64,000 bases of DNA from Strongylocentrotus droebachiensis (taxonomy: Eukaryota > Echinodermata > Echinoidea > Camarodonta > Strongylocentrotidae). The stretch spans positions 109,501 to 173,500 of the forward strand of contig JAVYIG010000171.1 in NCBI GenBank assembly GCA_035222895.1. The letters run 5' to 3'. Both the position numbers and the translations under genes were made by a program. Each line of letters opens with the position of its first letter. Positions within the stretch are counted from its first letter, which is position 1. Under the pieces are notes generated by a model. The model was given only the letters and a program-made list of their open reading frames with translations. It had not been told where the DNA came from and made no database searches. Below, one piece after another: positions 44,640 to 55,300 of the stretch.

Positions 44640-46030
44640 CACCAAGAAAAAGGGCACTTTAAGGAAAAAAGGACACGTACAAAGGGAAATCTCGAAGCAA
44701 ACATATACAATTATTGTGTAGACAGTGGTATATACCTCTACATTGTAATTACATTATCAGGGATTTCAATAATTGTTTCTTTTCAAAAACCATGCAAGAT
44801 ATTGCCTAAGTATCAATATTTAATTTTGCAGTTGGATGTGATGGTCTGAAAAATTGTTAAGATTTGTGAGGTCGCAGTGCGCAAAAATTACATCTCATCA
44901 AGAGAAGGAAAAAAAACACAATCCTAATGGGGTTATAAGCACATCTCATAACGGAAGGCTGAAAAGAACTTTGATAAGTAACATAATAATATCATCTATA
45001 AATGCGAGCGAGCGTATAGCGAGCGGGCTGTGGAGAAATTTGGGGCGCGTTTAATGATGAGAGGAAAAGGTGTCACTTATCATAAAGAAAAAGAGCACGT
45101 GACAAAGTACAAGGGTAATTATCAGATGACCATGGGGCACTTCTTACACCTACAAAAAGAGGCACTCACCAGAGATGAAAATAGGAAACTGGTCATTTGT
45201 CGACGGAAAAGGGGCACCCATCAGATTTTGGGCATTCATGAAAAGGGGATAGGTTCCTTATTAGAAAGGAAAAAGGGTAAGTATCATTGTTAAAAGGAAC
45301 ATTTTCAGAGGTGAAAAGGGACACTGTCACTGACCAAACATGAAAATGGGCAATTGTGATAAAGGAAAATGTGCATAAGTTGAAACAAAAGAGGCATCGA
45401 TCAGATTGTAATATAGGGGCAATTAGCAGAGGTGAAGGGGCCACTGATTTGAAGTGAAAAGGAGTAATTTCTCGTACCTGAAAAGGGACAATTACCAAAG
45501 ATGAAAAGGGGCATATATGAGAAGGTAAAGGGGCTCTTTTTTAATGGGGGCACTTATCATTAGGAAGAGGGGCACTTAATTATTAGAACGGAAAAGGGGC
45601 ACATGTGAAATGTGAAAATATAACGTGCGCTTATCAGAGTTTGAAATGGGAAAGTTATTAAAAGGGGAAGAGGCACTTCTTACAGGTAAAGGGGCACTTG
45701 TCAAAGTAAAAGGGGGCACCTCTTAGATTAGAATAGGGCAAATATCAGGGTACATTTATCAAAAGTGAAAAGGAGCACTTCTCGTACCTAAAATGGGGCA
45801 GTTACTAGAGATTAATAAGGGTACTTATGAGAATGGGAAATGAACACTTTTTGCAAAGAAAAATGAGAAATTGTCGAAGGAAAAGACGCAGATGTGTCAA
45901 AATAAAAAGGGGCATTTATCAGAGGTGAAAAGGGGAAAGGACTCTTTTCCTATGTAAAATGGAGCACTTCTTACAAAGCTAAAGGCGGCACTTTTCGGGT
46001 ACTTGAAAAAGTGGGGTAGGGGCACTGTGC
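44640..46030. repeat. Degenerate GGGGCACTTATCAGAGGTGAAAA satellite
   Basis: About 1.4 kb of imperfect units, roughly 25-40 bp each, around AAAAGGGGCACTTATCAGA. Examples are at 45130, 45590, 45680, 45905 and 45985. Units vary so much that the array looks old. Confidence 0.8.
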
Positions 46031-46400
46031 CCCCCTCCCTGCCCCCTCTCCACCGGAGGGTTGCCTCAGAGCGGACTGCCACATCGAGGCTGGCCACATC
46101 CCCCAACTCACATTATTTTCCATGTTCAGATGTTCCATTGACAAATAAATCAATCTAGATGATCATCTCGCAATTTTGCAGTGTGCATAATGGGTTCCCT
46201 CTTGCCTCTTGGCGTGAAGCCCCCCCCCCCCCCCCCCTCCCCATAAAAAAAAGAAGAAAGCACAAGAAGAACAAAAAAAGAGATGGAAAAAAGCGGGAAA
46301 GAGAGAATTTTGTGAATTAAAGGAGAAAGGAAAAAAAATGAAACGGAATTAAACAACGATAGAAGAGAGGTGCGAGAGCATGAGGAAATGCATTTCTTTT

Positions 46401-46755
46401 AAAGGTAAAGACCAGTATTGGAAGAGCCCCAATTTCAAAAAAGGAAATGGAAGCTCTCATTACCAATCATGTGAAAGAGTATGTTTTGACTAATACATGA
46501 TGATAACAAATTTGGCGGGAAACCGCCTACTAATTCATATATTTGGTAAATTTGTTTCTCTCATGGTCTGTGAGAGATATAGGATAGTCCCATATACATC
46601 TTTCTGTGTATAGTGCTTGTAACTTTACGAAGAATGGGCCAAATTTCTTAAAGAACCTTGCAGATGCTAGATGCTAGATAATCAACCTTTTCTGATCGAT
46701 TCCACAACGTTTCTTTCACAATGCAATCGCATGACCATTACTGGTCTTTACCTTT
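46401..46755. mobile_element. MITE family A, copy 2
   Basis: 355 bp, same orientation and very similar to copy 1 at 44178-44542, with the same AAAGGTAAAGACC ends and TTAA at both junctions. A short internal deletion near 46650 removes about 20 bp relative to copy 1. Confidence 0.9.
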
Positions 46756-46839
46756 AAAAGAAGAGTGCGACACCCCTCCCCCACCTGTCAGGATATTGTC
46801 TGAAAAATTGCGCTGCTGTCGGGGAAAATGAGATAAAGG

Positions 46840-47071
46840 GGAGGGGGGAAATGAGAGGGAAAGGGAAGAAAACAAAAAAGAAAAGGAAAAGAAAGGAAAG
46901 AGAAGAAAGAAAGAGAAAAGAGAAAAAGAGGGAGGAGAGGAATTTAAGAAAAAGAAAGAAAAGAAAGAAAAGGAAAAAAAAAGAGACTATGACAAGGAAA
47001 CAAAAGAAACGGGGGGGGGGGTGGAAGAGAGGAGAGAGATAGAGGGAGGTAAGAGCCTGAGGGAAGAGGGG

Positions 47072-47103
<32 letters not shown>

Positions 47104-47110
47104 GGGATGT
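46840..47110. repeat. Purine-rich simple sequence with (GA)n and poly-G
   Basis: Almost pure A/G on the plus strand (AAGAAAGAAAAGG units), a 10-base G tract and a (GA)n block near 47077-47102. The Lys/Arg/Glu frame across it is a composition artefact. Confidence 0.9.
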
Positions 47111-47319
47111 TGGGTGGAGTCACCACGTCAAGGGGGCAAGAAAGATACGCATAGATCGTTAAGTTGCTGTGTCGGGTCCGCTGTGTCGGTATTCTTGCTC
47201 GATCCCGAGTGTACTTTATCAATGCAGAAGTTTGAAGTACGGTGAGATTTATTTTGTCGATCGGCCGGCAATTTTTTTTCCCCTACGAACCGTGACTTTT
47301 AATAGACAAAGAAACATTT

Positions 47320-47750
47320 TTTTTTAATTCAGACAATGATTAAGAGTCGGTACAACGAATTGTCTTTTTGCTCTAATACTTAAATGAAACGTCAAGGCTT
47401 CTGCGCTTCGCGCGGAAGGGGGAACTGAATTAAGACAAGCCATTAAGAGTTGACAACGAATCGTCTTCTTTCTCTAATAATTTAATGAAACGTCAAAGCT
47501 TCCGCGCTTTGCGCGGGAGGGTGAAAACTGAATTCAGACAAGGACTAAGAACGAATCGTCTTCTTTCTCTGATAATTTAGTGAAACGTCGAGGAATGCCT
47601 TGCGCGGGAGGGGGGGGGACAACTAAATTCAGACTAGGATTAAGAGTCGAGAACGGTACAAGAAATTGTCTTCTTTCTCTTATACAACGAATTGTCTTCT
47701 TTCTAGTGTCAAAGCTTCCGCGCTTTGCACGGGAGGGGAAAAACTGAAAT
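47320..47750. repeat. ~100-bp tandem repeat with GCGC hairpin
   Basis: About four imperfect units, each containing a GATTAAGAGTCG-like start, AACGAATCGTCTTCTTTCTC, AATGAAACGTCAAAGC and the palindromic TTCCGCGCTTTGCGCGGGA. The family is not recognised. Confidence 0.8.
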
Positions 47751-49389
47751 AAACTTAGTTCCTGGCCCCGGGTGTATAGACAATTGGGACATTGGCATTA
47801 ATATATTTGTCGGTAATCGGTGGCCTCTACAACCCCCACTGTAAAAGGTCTAGCGACGCCCCTGATTACAACACAGTTTACACACTCGAGATAATTTTTG
47901 TGAGTACTACTGGTGAAGTAACAGACCACCGTCTTTGTGCACACAACTTCTCGCGACGTGACAGAGTTTTCTCTAACTTCAATCAGGAGGCCTCGTTTGT
48001 TTCCGTAAGTGCCGCGCCGGTGGACATTAATGCGCCAATGATGTGCCCTCAAAATGTGGTTCTCAAATCAGTGCAAAGTTCCCTACTCTTGGAGAGGGTA
48101 GGAGAAAGCAATTTTAGCAATATTGCAGAGAGTGCCTGAAAATGCGCATAATGTGGTTCTAAAATTGCAAATGATTCCTACTCTAAGACTAAGAGGGGGT
48201 TCTGACCCCCTCCAAGACCCAGTCCTCCCTCCTCTTGGTCGCTCCGCTCACTCACCGGTGACGCCTCGCCGCTGTCGCGCTTCGCAAGAAGCATGCAGCT
48301 AGCTAGCAGCCCATCGCCAGGCAACGCAGGAGCTGAGGCCGGGGCCAGCGCCAGGGAGCCGGAGGCAGAAACGCGGGATGTGTGAACCACAGTAGAATGA
48401 CGTGATTGAGCAGGAAGCACTTGTATTTGTACTTTGTAGATGATTTGCCATTATCACATGATTTCGCTATGGAATATAACAACGCCTAAAATTTGTCGTC
48501 CAATGAATCATTAAGAGAATGTCTGTCATGTTGTAGCTGTGCCCTATATTATATGGTGTGACTTTGTGAGGTCAAAATTAGTTCTTCCTAGGCTTACCCC
48601 TTTGTGACTAACCCATCTTGGTCTACCGCGCCCCCGGAACTCCGGCAGAGCTGCCCGACCGAGGGTATATAGGACTCGACCAGTGACGATCGGTGGTGCA
48701 GTGTGCAATCAATTGCAAGGATCTCTGACTTCAGTAGAGTACACTTCCTATATAGGACCGTATATTCATATTGATTTGCGGGATTACATCGGTAACACAC
48801 TGGTATCCTTGTGGTAGGTTTATTTCATTCACAACATTAGACTAGTCTAGCTTCTAGAGTAGATAGACTGCAACTAGTCTACCGAGTACGTAGGTCTACT
48901 GAACTAGTTTACCAATTACCAAAGTTACATATTTACTGAGTATAGTCGTACAATAGTGTACTAATCATGTACGGGTAAATAGAAATAGAATAGGTCTAGA
49001 GTAGAATTAGAAATAGACCCATAATATAGACAATTAGTCTAAGTGAAAATAAGGAACTTGACTAATTGGACTCTAATATTCATTTAATAACATATTTTTG
49101 CTTTACATGTTTGTGAGAATTATATTTTGATTTTAACTTTAAGATCATTATGTTGAGCAATTCAATCATAGGATGATTAGGATTTGCTGTTAAAAAAACA
49201 CCCATCTCTTGTAAACTGGAGAAGAAAATAAGATGTTTTCATGTGGACTTACAATTTAGCTCTCAAAATGTCTTAAAATTGATTTTAAAAGTTCTTTGTA
49301 GTTTTATCCTACCAGTTGGTCTACACCATCTACTATTTCTTAATATCTTCTTTTGATATTTCAGGTGGATAAAACAGGTTAAAAAAGAG

Positions 49390-52300
49390 ATGGAGTCTAA
49401 TCAAATAGATAAGATGAGGGACATTCTGGATGTTCTAAAGAAGACAGATACTAGTTGGGCAAGCCCGGAGGCTGCTCTTCTCTGTGAACAAATGGATTCA
49501 GCCTTTTGGAAATCTCCAGACAAGATCAAGTTTTGTCAGGAATTCTGTGATTATGGTGGAGCTGGTGAGGACATATATATACTCTTTAATTTTAATAGAG
49601 TACAAATGATCCCTAGAATATCCATATAACTGAAACATGGAGAAGTCACACTTTGTGCAATAGAATAATCAAGTTCTGCCACAGTGATGGAGGCACCTCA
49701 TGAACACCTTTTGTTTTCCCTCTTGAAAAGAATACTTCCACCTGTGTATATAGAATGTACCATTGCTACAGAAAATGAATAATGATTGCATAACTTTCCT
49801 ACAGCATTCCTACAGTTTTTCATTCAGTCAGATGTAATCCCATGTTGGAGACTGACTGATAGGAGCACTTTCATTTGTCCAATTTGCTCTTTGATAGGAG
49901 TTTAGGACTGTACATTATATATAAATAAATTGTTCTTATTGCTTTTAACATATTAATGTACTTTTAAAGGCAATACATATATGTGATATTTGTTGTGTCT
50001 TCAATGGAGCAATAATTTGGGTGCTTCACAACTATTTAAGAACAAAAGTTAGCCAGCAGTAAAGCCTTTTGCCTTCTATATTGGCTAAATCAATACCACA
50101 GGAAATAAGTTTTTTTTTTTAATAAAATTTATTTTCTCTTGCAAATTATGTTCAGTAGGGGACATCATATTGAATCTATTTGTGCTTGTGAATATACAGT
50201 GCGTCCCAGAAAAAACGAAACTGGTAATTATCTATGTTTTATCATAACTTAATCAGAGTTATAATTGATAAATGACACATATTTGTAAAGCTTAGATCCT
50301 CCTCTTTCATTAGATGCAACTCATATAATGCCTTTTTCTCGCATGAGTGATTAAAATGAATTTGAAGAGAGGAAACCAAAAAGTCATTTGGTGAACGGTA
50401 TCTGAATTTCAAAGAGAAAATCACATTTCCAGAAAGTTGAGTTTCTGCCCAAGTTCATATGACACCTTAGTCAGGAAAAATGAGCTAGGAATAACAAAGT
50501 TCTGTTTGTTTAAAGTAGTGCTTGCATTTCCATAATTTTATTAAACAAATTCGTTTTCACTGGCTGCCTGCCGTAGCAACAACCGGAATTAACAAAAGAC
50601 TTAACTCCGTTTTGTTGACAATCAGCCCGAGACGAAAGACATGATGCATGAGTTGCATCAAATGGAAGAGGAGGATCTAAGCTTTCCAAAGATGTGTCAT
50701 TTATTAATTTTAAATATGACTAAGCTATGACAAAACATTGATAATTCTTGGTTTTGTTGTTTCTGGGACGCACTGTATAAATTAAATGTATGTATGAGAA
50801 TTTTATATATTACCCACCTCGCAAATACTTCCCAATTACTATCTAGAACTGCTGGTATCTGCTCTGATTAAGTTTGAGGAGGATGGACTTTTCAAAGTGA
50901 AAGGAGCCTGGGAAACTGCTTTTGTCATCTACAATCACCTATGTAACCTCAGTGAAGCTAGCCTGGCCCTGTCCATACAAATGGGAGAAAAGGGAATGGT
51001 GAAACTGTGTACAAGTAACATTGTCAAATACAGGGGGAAAATGTCATTACGGGTGAGTGAATGATTTGTTACATTTGAAACTATGTAGCCTTTATCTAAT
51101 TTCCACTATATACATACACAGGCTGCACAAGGAATCGTGTATGGCATGTGGTGAGCAAACTCAAAGTACAGGATATTGACAACAAACACTTCCTGTCTTA
51201 AGGAAGGATTTCCTTCAATAAAATCAGAGATTCTAGTTACACAATAAATGACTAAGCCAAATATTTGAAGGCTGTGATTTAGCTATTTCTCCTCTTTCCT
51301 TACTCAATCAGTCTTCTCTGTTTTCCTTTAAATGCTATTCTTGTGTAATTGTATAGTTTTTGTCCAGCTTAATTCCTGTCTGTTCACAATTATGTTATAG
51401 ACTAGTAATCCCTAGTTATTTTGCCACAATGTGTCAGGATAGCAGAGAATGTTCTGAACCCGAATTGGAAAGCACTGTTTTCCTTGACAACGTTTCTCAT
51501 TGGAAAATGTACTTAAAGACTTGTTTCCCTGTAGCCCTCTTTATATAGACGTCTGGTTACCATGCCAAACTGTTGACAACTTCATACATAATAATTTTGG
51601 AACATCTTAAAGTTTGTCATTTTATGGCAAGATGGGATGTCTACATTTGTCCCTTTTTGTTTCGCTATTCACCTAATGGATTACAAATTCTTCAGGACAT
51701 TGAAACTATGGTCCTTGTTTTATGTCTATAGACATCCCATTTGTCCCTTTTTGTTTCGCTATTCACCTAATGGATTACAAATTCTTCTGGACATTGAAAC
51801 TATGGTTCATGTTATGTCAGCATAAAATTGAAACTTGGAAACAGTATGAATTTATGTGTGCACAAGTCTCTTGTTGCTGGAGTCCAGGGCTCACCTCAAG
51901 GGCTCTGCCTCCTGGGTTCGTGTATGCTGTCTGCCAGTATCTGGTGCAATCTGAGCCATATTGTTGATCATTTTCAAAGAAATATTATGACTAATATTTC
52001 AGAAATAGTTTTTTTTTTTTAAATTGTCCCTGATTTTCAAATATGTTATATAAAGATTCATATGTGTTGCTTTTAAAATGTATTGTTCCCTGTGGACCAC
52101 TCTCCAAAATTATTTTTTGTTGCTATGATGCATATTTATCACAATTTTTTTGTGTTCATCCTTTCTTTTAGGATGTCCAATCACTGATCCGTGTCTCTTT
52201 AGGCATCCTGTGCAATATGTCAACCACACCCGGCAACCGACACCTGTTTCGAGAAGAAGGTGTAGCTGAAAAGATGCAGCCATATCTGAGGGGCGACCCC

Positions 52301-55300
52301 TTTCTGAAAACCATCTGTATGATCACCCTCGCATATATAATTGAGGAGGGGCAGGAAGATACTTCGATAGAAAAGGAAACAGGCAAGTATGTAGTTAGGT
52401 TTTTAGCCATAACAAAATTAGCCGGTAATCATACTAATTTGTGAATTGTGATACTTGAGTTTTGCAGTGGAGCTTTTTTACCCAATTAATGGAAATGTAG
52501 TGTTTTTCTCATATGATTGATTTTTGCACTGTCCATTCTGGTGACGATCAAAACATATTTGTCACAAAGTATCGCAAGCTGTTCCGAGTCTACCGTATGC
52601 AGATTTCAATTTGTGTGCATAATATGTATCTGCATACTTTATTTCTGTATCAAAATATTTATCTCTGTATTTCATTAGTGGATGTTTCATTTAAAAAAAA
52701 AGGAAACAAATGGATTTATCAATGTCAATGATATTATATTTAGCTGTCGATAATAATTGTAGTCCTAATTCATTGTTTTAAAACAGAATTTACTTCTTTT
52801 ACAGATACAATTGAATACCTGGTAAGGATTCTTCGAGATGCTCTCAAAAGTCCTGACAAGAGGTTCCAAGGGTTGAGTGACCGAGAGATAGCTTTGGCTC
52901 TGAGAAGGTTAGCTGTCCATGACACTAGTAAATGCAAGGTAAATCCCAATGGATGATACCATTATTTATAATTCTTTGTACTTTAGGATTCATTGTTGCA
53001 AATGCAAAGGTTTAAACAATTATTGTTTATATTGTTTCATAATTCCTTAAAGACCGTCAATACTACTGGGCCAGAGGGGATTAGACCACACAGCGAGGTC
53101 ACTGACAGGTGGCTATCTCATTAACTCAGCTCTCAACTAACATAAGAAAAAGAGGATCATGGGGGACCAACAGGCACTGATTGGGGAAGTTTTCTATATA
53201 GAGGGAGCAAGTAGCTACAAGTAGGACAGTGGGGCTTTAACTTATGAAACATTTCAAGGGAATATTTTGTAATTGTTGTGAACAAAGATTTTTGGGGGGC
53301 TATGTTTAATTCTGTAAATTCTACCGAAATGGTCTACCTATTCATAAATGCTTATTTGTTTATTTGATTTCCTTATTCATCAACCTATATATAAATACAT
53401 TAATGGGCATGTGAAAACTAATCAGTAATATTGAATATGCCTTTAATCATCAAGTAACTAATTTTTCAACTGTCCAAATTCTTGAAATCAACAGATTCTT
53501 GAAGCTGGAGGGCTCCCTCTGCTGGTCAAGATGTTAGAGGACAGGAGCTCGGATACCCGGGAAGCTGCTGCCAATACCATCTGGAATCTGGCCTTCTCTG
53601 AAGATGGCCGTCATAAAATTGCTGAGAATAAGGATTGTGTGAAGCTCCTTGAATCACTCACTCAATGCTCTGAATCCCATGTAGCAGATGCGGCCAAAGG
53701 GGCATTATGGGTAATCACCCAGGGGCAAGCCAAACAGGTGGAAAAAGAAGTAGAGGCTGAAGGAATACAAGGTGAGAGGGACATTTTGGGACAGAAAATT
53801 GTGTAAGATTGAAAGATCAGATTTGGTAGATATTTGTATTGGTGGATAAATGTTTTTTTAGAACTGGAAAACGTGAGATAATGTCATAAACTGATATTTT
53901 AGTCTGTCAATTATGTTTGATTTAGACAAGGTCTTCTTGTTGCATACTTTTAGATTAATCGCCTTTACCAAATGCTTTAGATTTTTTTTAAACTTCTCTT
54001 TAATAGAAGACAATTTACTACATTTAATATAATCTCTCAAAGTTTTCTAGACTTCATAAATCTTCATGTCATACAGTTCAAGTTTATTGTTTGTCTTATC
54101 TTGTATGTATTCAAAAACAGGAGAGGAGAAAAGTTCACACATCATGATCAGTTACCAATGGGGATCACAACCTATAGTTCTCAAGATCAGAGATGCTCTG
54201 AAGGTAAATGAATATCAATAAATGATTTTTTACCCAATATTTCAATCATTCTGGCAATATATGCTGCCTACTTCTGAAGGTATTCATTTTTTTTTCTCAA
54301 CACAAATTTGAGACCAATGTCTTCATGTCTTCATGTATTTTGGGCTACCGTATGTGCTATAAATCTTCACTTTGACCAATATCAACATTTAATTTCCTCC
54401 AAATTTTTTTGAATAACCAACAAGTCAATTTTCATTTTCTTGAGAATTTATTAATTGTTTCTCATGGCAGATACATGCTGTCCTATCAGCTATTGCATTC
54501 TAAATAGTGAGATATATATCATATATGTGCCTTTGGGGAGAGACGTCATAGATATATTAAGTGCTATATAAATCCAAAGTACAGTCATTTTGATTTAAAT
54601 ATGTGTATTTATTTAAGGCTGCTGGCTATCAGGTATGGCTTGATGTCGATCATATGCATGGTTCTACACTGCAAGCAATGGCAGAAGCTGTGGAGAAATC
54701 ATATGTAGTTCTTATGTGCATCTCAGAGGGATACAAGGAGAGTCCTAATTGCAGAACAGGTATGTCACAGCATTGTGTCACATAGATTCTGCCTAATAAT
54801 ATCTTTTTTTACTCTTTCTCTCTTCCAATGTTACCTGTTACTCATCATTACCTCTTTATGTCCTGTGCATCCTAGTGTATTGCATGGTATCTGAGAAACT
54901 GACTTATAATTATTACTTTACAGCATTGGAATGTGTTTGTTACCCTACTTATATAATTAGCTATCCGGTGGTGCCCATCTCACCAGATTTGTTCCGATCT
55001 GTACTCAGTTTCGATCATTTTGGTTATCACATTGATTTCATTTTAACATAGACGATTAGCATTCAAGTTTGATTCAACTTATCCACCACTATAGTATGCT
55101 GCAAGTCTTGAATTTAAAATGGACTTCATCCAACCAGCCTTTTCCCCTTAAAAAATAGCCATGGTGTAACTTATACATTGTCATTTTTAATGTTGTGGTG
55201 GCAGCGGTGGGATCACCCCTTTCGGTGCTGTGCTTAATCACAGCTTAAAGGAATAGACCAGTTCTGGTCATGCGATTGTATTGTGAAAGAAACGTTGTGG

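Larger units (their letters stand above)
43031..49389. other. BBS2 / ARM-TIR intergenic region, repeat-dense
   Basis: The two genes diverge, so both promoters should lie at the edges. The centre is filled with long G and C homopolymers (43559-43572, 43711-43726, 43799-43819, 43989-44007, 44628-44638, 46219-46237, 47010-47019), two MITE family A copies, a GGGGCACTT satellite, purine-rich simple sequence and a GCGC hairpin tandem repeat. TCTAG/CTAGA-rich sequence occurs at 48838-49030. No coding exon was found. Confidence 0.65.

Noticed and set aside
46851-47042. Lys/Arg/Glu-rich frame resembling a nuclear protein
   Set aside because: The sequence is pure purine simple repeat, and the opposite strand gives an equally open Ser/Leu/Pro frame.
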